From Paracoccaceae bacterium (lineage in GTDB: Bacteria > Pseudomonadota > Alphaproteobacteria > Rhodobacterales > Rhodobacteraceae): a stretch of DNA of 64,000 bases. The first letter of the stretch is position 1; every line of letters starts with the position of its first letter. A program made the translations under genes and the position numbers. The stretch lies in contig JAPPHA010000116.1 of assembly GCA_028874915.1 (NCBI GenBank), forward strand, positions 62,001 to 126,000. The letters run 5' to 3'. Shown piece after piece: positions 26,307 to 34,597 of this stretch. The notes under the pieces were generated by a model. The model was not told the DNA's origin. It worked only from the letters and a program-made list of their open reading frames with translations, and searched no databases.

Positions 26307-27776
26307 ATGCGTACGAGGAACACCAAGGGAAATCGCCAGGCGCACGGGTTAGCGGGTGTGTTCCGTGGCTTGGTGTTCGTGGTTCCTTTTGCCTTGTCGG
26401 GTGTCTCCGTACTGGCGTCCGAGGATGATGAGGCCTGGGCGCAAATCCGCGACTGTACCGACGAGATTCAGGTCGAACTCTTCATGCTGGAGTTTCCTGA
26501 CAGTCCCCACGTGGCGGATGCGGAAGATTGCCTTGACAGGTTGTCCGGCGACGCGGATCAGTCCGAAACCGAACCCGCGGCGACGGAACCAGGCCGTGTG
26601 ATCGCCGGCCTTCTCGCGGAGTGTGAGGAACACTTTGCGGCGAACAGGTTGACGACCGGGCGGGGTGGGACGGCCTTCGAATGCTACAGGGAGGTCCTGT
26701 CCCGGGATCCGAACAACCGTGAAGCGCGCGCGGGACTTCGGAACATCGCCGACAAATACGTGCGCTGGGCGAATTCGGCGGTCAATGAAGGCAATACCGC
26801 GAAAGCCCGGTCATTTCTCGACCGTTTGGCGATGGTCGATCCGGCAGATTCGCGGATAGCCGGAATCCGGAACGCACTCGCTGAATCGGATGCCGCGGCC
26901 GCGGCCGCCGCAGCCGCCGCGGCAGCGGCAGCGGCACAGCAACAGGAAGTCGAATCAGCGGCCACAAGGGAAAGGGACACACGGAATCGGCTTGCCACAG
27001 TCCTTGGACGGGATTTCTTGGTGCGAGGCCGGGACGAGAACGGCTGGACAGACCTTCACTACGCGGCGGCACTGGGCCTTACGAGTTTGGCAAGGTCGCT
27101 CCTTGATGCAGGTGCGAATCCCAACGCCCGGCTCAGATCCGATCAGAAATCTTTCACTGGTGGGCTCCGCGACCGGCTCGCCAGGCTTGGAGCCGATGAC
27201 ATCAGCCGCTGGGAAGCAACCGGTCAGACGCCGCTCTCGGTGGCCGCCTATGCTGATTCCCGAGGAGTTGCGGACCTGCTGCTGGCGAGAGGCGCTGGCG
27301 TGAACAACCCGGATTTCATCAAGCGCACACCGCTGCACTTCGCGGCCAGCGGTGGCGCCGCTTCCGTCGCGGAATTGCTTCTCGGTAGACGCGCGAATAC
27401 GGAGGCGGGTGACGTCAAACGCCGAAAACCTTTGCACTATGCGGTAAAGTCACCGGACATCATGACCGTTCTTCTCGCGCATGGGGCGAACATCGAGTCC
27501 CGTGACGAGAAGAAACGCACGCCGCTCCATTTTGCGGCGATCGCGAACTCTGCGAACGGTGTCACACTTCTTCTTGACCGAGGCGCTGACATCCATGCGA
27601 AGGACTACAAGAACCGGACCCCCATATTCTTCGCGGCAAAGGACAATTCCCTGGCCGCCGCACGGGTCTTGCTGAAACGCGGAGCCTCGGTCGAAACACG
27701 TGCATTCCTGGGCCAGACACCGCTGACGGTGGCGAACGACGTCAGGATGGTCGAACTTCTCCAACGCTACAGGTAA
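26307..27776 (+). CDS. Secreted ankyrin-repeat protein with N-terminal TPR-like region
   Basis: A 489-residue exported protein. The signal peptide (AGVFRGLVFVVPFALSG, cleavage near VLA-SE) leads to a short helical motif seen in caspase-like and repeat proteins (AWAQIRDC...FMLEFPDSPHVADAEDCLDRL). A TPR-like pair follows (ECYREVLSRDPNNREARAGL). A run of 15 alanines (about residues 196-210) separates this from six or more ankyrin repeats (GWTDLHYAAALG, TPLHFAASGG, TPLHFAAIAN, TPIFFAAKDN) that reach the C-terminus. The ATG at 26307 has GGGGA upstream. It is divergent from srfB and convergent with a second ankyrin gene. It is probably a periplasmic or secreted protein-binding scaffold. Confidence 0.85.
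   Translation: MRTRNTKGNRQAHGLAGVFRGLVFVVPFALSGVSVLASEDDEAWAQIRDCTDEIQVELFMLEFPDSPHVADAEDCLDRLSGDADQSETEPAATEPGRVIAGLLAECEEHFAANRLTTGRGGTAFECYREVLSRDPNNREARAGLRNIADKYVRWANSAVNEGNTAKARSFLDRLAMVDPADSRIAGIRNALAESDAAAAAAAAAAAAAAAQQQEVESAATRERDTRNRLATVLGRDFLVRGRDENGWTDLHYAAALGLTSLARSLLDAGANPNARLRSDQKSFTGGLRDRLARLGADDISRWEATGQTPLSVAAYADSRGVADLLLARGAGVNNPDFIKRTPLHFAASGGAASVAELLLGRRANTEAGDVKRRKPLHYAVKSPDIMTVLLAHGANIESRDEKKRTPLHFAAIANSANGVTLLLDRGADIHAKDYKNRTPIFFAAKDNSLAAARVLLKRGASVETRAFLGQTPLTVANDVRMVELLQRYR
26892..26936 (+). repeat. GCN run encoding 15 alanines
   Basis: Fifteen consecutive alanine codons, mixed GCC/GCG/GCA, form a low-complexity hinge between the TPR-like and ankyrin parts of the protein. 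The mixed codons argue against very recent slippage. Confidence 0.9.
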
Positions 27777-27856
27777 ACCAGCAATCTCGGCCTGGACTGG
27801 TGGAACACTGGTCGGCTGACTTGCGTACCCGGTCAATCTCGCGTCGCTGACGCCCG

Positions 27857-29755
27857 TTACCGTGCGGCTTGGAGACGTCCCCACGCCGAGGTGTCTCTCA
27901 AGGCGGCGTTGTCCTGCGCGAGGTCCCAGGGCGTGAGGCCATTGGCTGTCACGGCTTCCGGGTCCGCGCCCGCATTCAGCAAGACGGAGACGATGTCGGA
28001 CGATCTGTTCGTCTTTGCTGCCGAATGGAGCGGGGTCCATCCTGTTTCCGAGACGATGTTCGGAGGCACACCTGCATTCAGAAGGATAGTCAGGATCCCG
28101 GTTTCGTTCGCATGTTCGGCCGCCCTGTGGAGCGGGGTCCATCCGCCTTCCGACCTCGCATTCGGATCGGCCCCCTTGTCGATCAGAAACTCGACGATCC
28201 GGGGCGTTCCGCTGAAGGCGGCCGCAAGGTGGAGCGGGGTCCATCCCCTGTTCGATGTTTCATCAACGCTTCGTCCTGCAGCAAGGCAGCGGCGAACCTC
28301 TCCGAGCGCGACATGCCTGAAAAACCGTACGGAAATCCAGTCGTCGCAGCGCGAGGGCCGAAGCCGTTCCCGCGTCAGTGTGCCGTCGAGCGCGGCGTTG
28401 TCCTGGGCCAGGTCCCAGGCGAGTGCACCCGTGGCCGTTCGGGCCCTGATGTCCGCTTCGGCGTCGAGCAGCGTCTGAACGACATCCGGCGAACGGCTTT
28501 TGCTGGCCGCGACGTGGAGAGGGGTCAGGTTGTCGTCACTACGCGCGTTCAGTTCCGCTCCAAGGGACAGGAGCGTTTCGACGGCGGATGGTTCCGAGTT
28601 GTATTCGGCTGCCCGGTGGAGCGGCGTCCAGCCATCGTCCGATCTGGCACCAACGTCTGCACCGGATTCGACCAGAGTCGTCAGGACACCGGCGGTCGCG
28701 CTGAACGCAGCAGCAACATGCATGGGCGTCCAACCGCTTCTGGACCGGGCATGGACGTCCGCGCCTTCGCCCAGACATAGCTCGACTTCACGCGACGATA
28801 CACTCTTGAAGAACTTGATGGAATTCCAGCTGGCACAGTCAACCGGTTGAAGTCGCTTTCCGGCGCTGGAATCCCTGACGATCGCGTTTCGCCGGGCGTA
28901 GTCCCAAGGCAGTTTGCCGGTTCCGGTCGCGGCCAGCTTGTCGGCTCCGGCGTTCAGCATGATCTCGATGACATCCGGATGGCGGCTGAAGGCGGCAGCG
29001 AGATGAAGGGGAGTTTGCTGGCCCGGGGTCCGTGTGGCGATGTCGACGCCACCGTCCAGGCACCGCCGGACCTCACCCGGTTCTGCGCGCCGGAAAAAAC
29101 TAGGAGTATTCCAGTTCGTGCAGGATTCGATCACGACGCTGTCTGACGGCGACATTGTCTCTCCACGGCTCCCGATGACCAGGTCGCCACTGGCATCGCC
29201 CGGCCTCAATCGGTCGAGGATTCTGCCGTCCTGAAGTTGCGCGTTCCACGAACGAGCCAAATCCCAGGGCCGTTCACCGTCAAGGTTTTCATGAAAGGTG
29301 TCCGCGCCCGCATCGAGCAGAGCGTCAATCACTTCGGGTGTTCCGTTGATGGCCGCGGCCCAGTGAAGCGGCGTCGCTCCGGACGAATCGCGTGCCGCCA
29401 GGTTGGCGCCGTTTTCGATCAGAACTCGAACAACTTCGGAAGACGACCCGAACCCCGCCGCAAGATGAAGAGGCGTGGCTTCGCCGGCAGACTCGCCGGA
29501 ATCCGTCGCGTCATCAAGAAAGACATCAGCAACGTCGCTGTGCAGCAACTCCGGCAAACTCAACTCGGATCGGCTGTCGATCCTGGCGCCCCGCTCCCTG
29601 AGGCAATCCCGGACGTCTCCAGGGGTGGCAACCAGGAAGAAATGCGGCGAGTTCCAATCGAGACATGATTGCTGTGAGCTTGCCAAGTCAGGGTCAAGGC
29701 AGATGATCAGGACACTCACCAGGGCGGTTTGCTTCGATTTTGTGAACGCTGTCAT
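27857..29755 (-). CDS. Secreted ankyrin protein built of four repeated super-modules
   Basis: A 632-residue exported protein with signal peptide (TALVSVLIICL, cleavage near SS-QQ). It repeats one architecture four times. A header with C-x2-W and FF (starting at residues 31, 212, 307 and 470; for example CTNWNTPSFFRRAEPGEVRR) is followed by two or more ankyrin repeats (TPLHLAAAF...). A footer W-D-x-A-x2-N-A closes each unit (near 164, 283, 446 and 609; for example PWDLAQDNAALRD). The headers each hold two cysteines about 18-20 residues apart, which may form disulfides in the periplasm. The ATG at 29755 has AAGGA upstream. It converges on the other ankyrin gene with an 80-base gap. Confidence 0.85.
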   Translation of the reverse strand: MTAFTKSKQTALVSVLIICLDPDLASSQQSCLDWNSPHFFLVATPGDVRDCLRERGARIDSRSELSLPELLHSDVADVFLDDATDSGESAGEATPLHLAAGFGSSSEVVRVLIENGANLAARDSSGATPLHWAAAINGTPEVIDALLDAGADTFHENLDGERPWDLARSWNAQLQDGRILDRLRPGDASGDLVIGSRGETMSPSDSVVIESCTNWNTPSFFRRAEPGEVRRCLDGGVDIATRTPGQQTPLHLAAAFSRHPDVIEIMLNAGADKLAATGTGKLPWDYARRNAIVRDSSAGKRLQPVDCASWNSIKFFKSVSSREVELCLGEGADVHARSRSGWTPMHVAAAFSATAGVLTTLVESGADVGARSDDGWTPLHRAAEYNSEPSAVETLLSLGAELNARSDDNLTPLHVAASKSRSPDVVQTLLDAEADIRARTATGALAWDLAQDNAALDGTLTRERLRPSRCDDWISVRFFRHVALGEVRRCLAAGRSVDETSNRGWTPLHLAAAFSGTPRIVEFLIDKGADPNARSEGGWTPLHRAAEHANETGILTILLNAGVPPNIVSETGWTPLHSAAKTNRSSDIVSVLLNAGADPEAVTANGLTPWDLAQDNAALRDTSAWGRLQAAR

Positions 29756-30348
29756 GTTTCCTTGGTGACGTCGGAATGGTCCCGGAGAACCATGGGCGAA
29801 AAAAACACTGCCGAGGATGATCCGTTCGTACTCAAAGGGTTGGACTCATTCAACCGACAGGCGCAACTCCCCGTTTGGCAATACACCCCACGACGGTTCT
29901 TTCGGGAAGGCTGTTCGGCCGTGAGCAGATTGGGGGCGGTCTCGATCGTGACGAAATGGCCCCGGACGGCAGCAACCTTTCATGTCACTGGCGTCCGTGA
30001 GGGCGCGACGGAGGCACGACGTCCCGAACGTGATTGGGTGACGGCAACGGAAATGCCGAGCCACAGGGAAGGGTCGGTGCGAACCCGCCGGTCGGTACCA
30101 GCCCGATCGACGCCAGACCCTGTCCGGCTGACGTACGACCGGACGCCGTGCCGAATGCCGATGCAGGCATTATTTCGTAGGACAGGCCGGAACGACGGAC
30201 TTCGGTTTCGATCTTTCCGGTGCCGCGGGATGCAGACCGGCGTTCCGGAGAGCGTCCAGATTGCTCTTGCGTTGCATTCCCACTAGATTGCACCGCCACG
30301 GGCGGCGTTTCATGTCACCGCGGCGCACACGGAATCCGGATTTGACCG
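29756..30348. other. Intergenic region, no gene seen
   Basis: About 590 bases between the divergent ankyrin gene and the amino-acid importer operon. Both promoters must lie here. No protein-like frame, RNA gene or clear promoter pair was recognised. Confidence 0.4.
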
Positions 30349-31098
30349 GTGGAGACTGACGGCAGACCTATCATCGAAATCCGCAACGTGGACAAGTTCT
30401 TCGGCGGATTCCAGGCGCTTGCGGAAGTCAGCCTCACCGTGAAGGCTGGCGAAAGGGTGGTCATCTGCGGACCGTCCGGGTCCGGAAAATCGACACTGAT
30501 CCGGTGCATCAATCGCCTCGAGGAACATTCGGCCGGGCAACTGTTCGTCGACGGGATCGAATTGACCGACGAGACCCGGGACATCCGGGCCATCCGAATG
30601 GAAGTCGGGATGGTCTTCCAGCAGTTCAATCTCTTCCCGCATCTCACTGTCCTCGACAACCTCATGGTTGGTCCCATGAGAGTCCGGAAGATTCCGAAGG
30701 CCGAGGCGGAGGCGAGGGCACGGACGTACCTTGATCGTGTCCACATCCCCGAACAGGCGGACAAGTATCCGGCGCAACTCTCCGGAGGACAGCAACAGAG
30801 GGTCGCCATCGCCCGGTCGCTTTGCATGGAGCCGAGGATCATGCTTTTCGACGAGCCGACCTCTGCCCTTGACCCGGAGATGATCAACGAGGTCCTGGAC
30901 GTGATGGTCGAACTCGCGGAGACAGGCATGACCATGGTCTGCGTCACGCATGAGATGGGCTTTGCCCGAAAGGTCGCCGACACGATGGTCTTCATGGAGG
31001 ACGGCCGGATCGTGGAAACGGCGCCGCCCGACCAGTTTTTCGAGAATCCGTCGAGCACGCGGTGCCGGAAGTTTCTCGATCAGATCCTGGATCACTGA
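30349..31098 (+). CDS. Polar amino acid ABC transporter ATP-binding protein (GlnQ/AapP-like)
   Basis: A 249-residue ATPase of a polar-amino-acid importer. It has Walker A GPSGSGKST (about residues 43-51), Q-loop FQQFNLFPHLT, signature LSGGQQQR, Walker B MLFDEPTSALDPE and switch THEMGFAR, the typical PAAT-family wording. The start is a GTG at 30349. It is the first gene of a plus-strand operon ordered ATPase, permease, binding protein, permease. Length and motifs are complete. Confidence 0.93.
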   Translation: METDGRPIIEIRNVDKFFGGFQALAEVSLTVKAGERVVICGPSGSGKSTLIRCINRLEEHSAGQLFVDGIELTDETRDIRAIRMEVGMVFQQFNLFPHLTVLDNLMVGPMRVRKIPKAEAEARARTYLDRVHIPEQADKYPAQLSGGQQQRVAIARSLCMEPRIMLFDEPTSALDPEMINEVLDVMVELAETGMTMVCVTHEMGFARKVADTMVFMEDGRIVETAPPDQFFENPSSTRCRKFLDQILDH

Positions 31099-31109
31099 GA
31101 CGGGCTGGC

Positions 31110-31994
31110 GTGGCGAAGTTTTCGGGACAGGCTCGGAGCCCGGCACCGGGGATCGAGCGCAACGGCAGACGCACAGAGCGTTCGCGAGCCCATGCGGCGT
31201 CCCGTCTTGTCCGGATGCTGCTCCGGTCGAAACCGGTGGCGATCGCCCTTTACGCAATCGTCGTCTATCTGATTGTGCGGGCGTCCCTCACCGGTGCCGA
31301 GTCCATGGGATACAACTGGCAGTGGTACCGGATCCCGGCGTATGTCTACAGCCTGACAGATGACGGTTTCCAGTTTGGCGAGATCGTCCATGGGCTGCTC
31401 CGGTCCATCGACCTGTCGATCAAGGCGTTTGTCCTGGCGACGCTCGTTGGCCTGTTCATCGCCCTTCTCAGGCTTTCCGGCCTGCTGGTTGGATCCGGTG
31501 TCGCCCGAGTCTACCTCGAATTCGTACGGAACATTCCTCTCCTGGTCCTCCTGTACCTGATCTACTACGTCATCGGGCCGATTTTTCGATTCGACAGGTA
31601 CCTGGCAGCGATCATCTGCCTTGCCGTCTATCATTCGGCAACGATTTCCGAGATCTTCCGGGCCGGGATCAATTCGGTTCCAAAAGGACAGTGGGAAGCG
31701 GCGAAGTCGATCGGAATGTCGACGGCGCAATGTTACCGGTTCATCATCTTGCCGCAGTCCATCAAGGTCATGCTGCCGCCGCTCACCAATGAAGCGGTTC
31801 AACTCATCAAGAGTTCGGCCATCGTCAGCGTCATTGCCGTGGCGGAACTGACGACCATCGGCCGCAACATCATTTCCGAGACCTATATGAGCTTCGAAAT
31901 TTGGTTTACAGTGGCAGCAGTCTATCTGGTCGTCACGCTGATTCTGTCGATGGGTGTGTCGGGCCTCGAAAGACGGTTTGCGGTAAAAACCTAG
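31110..31994 (+). CDS. Polar amino acid ABC transporter permease
   Basis: A 294-residue inner-membrane permease (HisM/GlnP type) with about five membrane segments. The EAA loop is GQWEAAKSIGMSTAQCYRFIILPQ. The GTG at 31110 lies 11 bases after the ATPase stop; a GTG at 31062 inside the ATPase gene and an ATG at 31215 are alternatives. With the 31110 start the first 35 residues are Arg-rich and not family-like, so the true start might be 31215. A long periplasmic stretch (YNWQWYRIPAYVY...) follows the first membrane helix, as in the second permease of this operon. Confidence 0.88.
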   Translation: MAKFSGQARSPAPGIERNGRRTERSRAHAASRLVRMLLRSKPVAIALYAIVVYLIVRASLTGAESMGYNWQWYRIPAYVYSLTDDGFQFGEIVHGLLRSIDLSIKAFVLATLVGLFIALLRLSGLLVGSGVARVYLEFVRNIPLLVLLYLIYYVIGPIFRFDRYLAAIICLAVYHSATISEIFRAGINSVPKGQWEAAKSIGMSTAQCYRFIILPQSIKVMLPPLTNEAVQLIKSSAIVSVIAVAELTTIGRNIISETYMSFEIWFTVAAVYLVVTLILSMGVSGLERRFAVKT

Positions 31995-32039
31995 AGACTG
32001 GCGACAGACAGTCTCTGGACCAAAAATGGAGGGAATACA

Positions 32040-32873
32040 GTGATTATCTCAAGACGAAAAGTTGGTATAGTGTTGGCCGGGGTTCTGGCCCTGGCAATCG
32101 CAGCCCCATCCACGGCGCAGCAGGCCAGTCAGGCTCTGTCGTCGGAAAGCGTCATTGAAACCATCAAGAAGCGGGGCGTCCTCAAGATCGGCCTCTCGCT
32201 GTTCGTCCCGTGGTCGATGCGGGACAAGCAGGGCGAATTGATCGGCTTCGAACTCGATGTGGGTCGGCAGTTGGCTGCGGACATGGGGGTCGAGGCTGAA
32301 TTCATCGTCACCTCGTGGGACGGAATCATCCCGGCGCTGGTGGCCGGCAAGTTCGATGCCATCATCAGTGGCATGTCGGTGACGGCGCAGCGCAATCTGA
32401 CCGTCAACTTCACGGATCCCTACGCCTATTCCGGGCTGACCGTGCTTGCCAACCAGCAGATGACCGACGGATTCACCATGGAGGACTTCAACAGCCCGGA
32501 CGTGACCTTCACGGCCCGCCGGGGCGCCACGCCTGCGACGGTCATCGCGGAGGTCTTCCCGGACGCCGAGTTGCTCCAGTTTGACGAAGACCGGGCCGCG
32601 ACTCAGGAAGTTCTGAACGGCAATGCCCATGCGACCATGGCGGCGCAACCCACGCCGAACCGGGAGGCCAATGCCTATCCTGGCACACTGTACGTTCCGT
32701 TCGAAACGCTGTGGGATCCGCGAGGCGAGGCGTTTGCCATCCGCAAGGGCGATCCCGATGCCCTCAATTACTTCAACAACTGGATCTCCCATCAGTGGCG
32801 GATCGGCTGGCTGAAGCAACGTCACGACTACTGGTTCGCGACAGAAGACTGGGCTGACCAGATTCAGCAATAG
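32040..32873 (+). CDS. Amino acid ABC transporter substrate-binding protein
   Basis: A periplasmic receptor of 277 residues. The signal peptide (KVGIVLAGVLALAIAAPSTA) is followed by a family 3 binding domain: VLKIGLSLFVPWSMRDKQG, then GFELDVGRQLA and FDAIISGMSVTAQRN. The start is a GTG at 32040 with GGAGGG about eight bases upstream. A strong hairpin follows its stop before the second permease gene. The ligand is likely a polar or N-methylated amino acid; the sarcosine-oxidase operon nearby makes the latter attractive but unproven. Confidence 0.92.
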   Translation: MIISRRKVGIVLAGVLALAIAAPSTAQQASQALSSESVIETIKKRGVLKIGLSLFVPWSMRDKQGELIGFELDVGRQLAADMGVEAEFIVTSWDGIIPALVAGKFDAIISGMSVTAQRNLTVNFTDPYAYSGLTVLANQQMTDGFTMEDFNSPDVTFTARRGATPATVIAEVFPDAELLQFDEDRAATQEVLNGNAHATMAAQPTPNREANAYPGTLYVPFETLWDPRGEAFAIRKGDPDALNYFNNWISHQWRIGWLKQRHDYWFATEDWADQIQQ

Positions 32874-32888
32874 GAACCGAAAACCAGC

Positions 32889-32919
32889 GGCCCGGCCCGG
32901 GCACAATCCGGGCCGGGCC
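32889..32919. promoter_or_regulatory. Perfect 12-bp stem-loop after the binding-protein gene
   Basis: GGCCCGGCCCGG and CCGGGCCGGGCC form a perfect 12-bp stem around GCACAAT, 16 bases past the binding-protein stop and 9 before the next permease start. It is all G-C and lacks a U-run. It is therefore more likely a block to 3' exonucleases or a partial attenuator than a full terminator, raising binding protein over permease. Confidence 0.65.
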
Positions 32920-32927
32920 GGAAGACG

Positions 32928-33833
32928 GTGGTGGGTGTGACCGAGGGGTTCAGACGGCTCAAAAAACGGTTGCACTGGGCCGACGGCGTCATTCTCGCGG
33001 CCCTTGCCGCATTTGCCCTCTACGTCTGGTTCCAGATCGAGGGAAAACTCAACTACAACTGGCGATGGGAGCAGATCCCCAACTATCTCGTCTACTATGA
33101 CGAGAGTACGGGCGGCTGGGCCACGAATGTGCTGATCGAAGGTCTGATCACGACCGTCCGAATCAGCATCTACGCCAGTTTTCTCGCAATCATCCTCGGC
33201 GTCGTTCTCGGGGTCGCGCGAACCGTGACCAATCTGACCGTGCGGATGCTCGCCCGCACCTATCTGGAATTCCTGCGCAACATTCCGCCCGTCGTCGTCA
33301 TCTTCATCTTCTATTTCTTTCTGTCCGAACAGTTGGTCGCGGCCATGAACATCGAGGCCTGGTCCTATGGGGTGGCCCGGCAGGAGAACAACGGGATCTG
33401 GGAGTTTTTCTTCGGCGACATGCGCCGGTTTCCGTCGTTGATTTCGGGAGTCATCGTGCTGGCGCTTTTCGAGAGCGCCTTCGTGGGCGAGATCGTCCGC
33501 GCCGGGATCGAGTCCATCGACCGGGGGCAACGTGAAGCCGCCCGTTCCCTCGGAATGAGTTGGCTCGATGAAACCCGGTTCATCATCATGCCCCAGGCGC
33601 TCCGGAAGGTCCTGCCTCCGCTCGCCAACCAGTTTATTTCACTGATCAAGGACAGTGCCATCATCTCGCTCATTTCCGTTCAGGACCTGACGTTGCGGAC
33701 CGTAGATCTCGCCATTTCGACGGGCATGATCTTCGAGGCTTGGATCACGACGGCGGCGCTCTACTTCGCCCTGTGTTTCAGCCTGTCGTTGTTCTTCCGG
33801 CGGCTGGAGGCGCGGGGCCGGACGGCACAGTGA
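32928..33833 (+). CDS. Polar amino acid ABC transporter permease
   Basis: A 301-residue inner-membrane permease, partner of the 31110 gene. It has about five membrane segments, the EAA loop GQREAARSLGMSWLDETRFIIMPQ and the conserved EFLRNIPPVVVIF. It starts at GTG 32928 or the in-frame GTG at 32937; neither has a strong ribosome-binding site, fitting lower expression after the hairpin. A long loop (about residues 125-160) separates the middle helices. It is the last gene of the operon; about 240 gene-free bases follow before the convergent sox operon. Confidence 0.9.
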   Translation: MVGVTEGFRRLKKRLHWADGVILAALAAFALYVWFQIEGKLNYNWRWEQIPNYLVYYDESTGGWATNVLIEGLITTVRISIYASFLAIILGVVLGVARTVTNLTVRMLARTYLEFLRNIPPVVVIFIFYFFLSEQLVAAMNIEAWSYGVARQENNGIWEFFFGDMRRFPSLISGVIVLALFESAFVGEIVRAGIESIDRGQREAARSLGMSWLDETRFIIMPQALRKVLPPLANQFISLIKDSAIISLISVQDLTLRTVDLAISTGMIFEAWITTAALYFALCFSLSLFFRRLEARGRTAQ

Positions 33834-34073
33834 TCCCGAGATGTTCGCGGTTTCATTCCCGTCACCCGACATGTCGATAGAGAGGAATGTGACCGACATG
33901 TCGCCGTTCGGCTGTGGTGACGGCGGCGATGGTCGCGTCAACGCTGGCGACCTTGAAGCGATGTTGCCCATTCTGCGACCAGGAAACGGGACAGGGTCGC
34001 TCGTAGACGGCTCAGGCCTCGGGCCCGCGCAACGAACGGAAAGGGTTTTCGCCGAACCTGGCTCTTTCCAACG

Positions 34074-34595
34074 TCAGTCCGCTACGCCGAGGCTGCCAGA
34101 TCCCGGCTGCGCCACTCTTGCGAGACAATCGTCGACAAAATCCGCACAGGATGTCTCGACAGCCAACTCGAATGCCGCGTGGCGTTTCAGAAGCAGGGCC
34201 TTGAGCCCAAACGCCTGGGTGAAGGTCACGCCAAGTTCCGGAAGCCCGTCGAAATCCAACGAAGTCGCGACGGACATCACCTCGCCGGCATCGGGCCCCG
34301 AGACCGAACGAAAGACGAATGTGTCCGATACGACCTCAATGAGCAAATCGGGCGGGAGGCGATGTGTCCGACTACGCTCGATCAGTTCATCCTCCAGCTC
34401 GATGTTTGCCCTGAGAAGCCAGTGTTCGCGTCCGACCCAGTAGATTTCGGCGCCGGCGCCTGACGTTCGCGTATTGGGTGTGTCCGGCAGGGCAATGGGC
34501 ATCGCGGCGGCAAATGCCGCCACGTCTTCGGGATTCCCCTTTAGGTCGAGAATTGCGCTCGTCGGCAGTCTGGAAAATGTCGACCGGTACCGCAT
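34074..34595 (-). CDS. soxG: Sarcosine oxidase gamma subunit
   Basis: Small subunit (173 residues) of the heterotetrameric sarcosine oxidase, which oxidatively demethylates sarcosine to glycine with transfer of the one-carbon unit to tetrahydrofolate. It matches the SoxG layout (LPTSAILDLKGN near the start; WVGREHWLL; SDTFVFRSVSGPDA; FTQAFGLKALLLKRH). The ATG at 34595 follows the soxA stop by two bases. The frame is open further upstream within soxA but that part is not SoxG-like. It is the last gene of the sox operon. Confidence 0.85.
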   Translation of the reverse strand: MRYRSTFSRLPTSAILDLKGNPEDVAAFAAAMPIALPDTPNTRTSGAGAEIYWVGREHWLLRANIELEDELIERSRTHRLPPDLLIEVVSDTFVFRSVSGPDAGEVMSVATSLDFDGLPELGVTFTQAFGLKALLLKRHAAFELAVETSCADFVDDCLARVAQPGSGSLGVAD

Positions 34596-34597
34596 CG

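Noticed and set aside
32049..33530. 493-codon minus-strand frame across the amino-acid importer
   Set aside because: It lies opposite two clear transporter genes and has low-complexity shadow composition.
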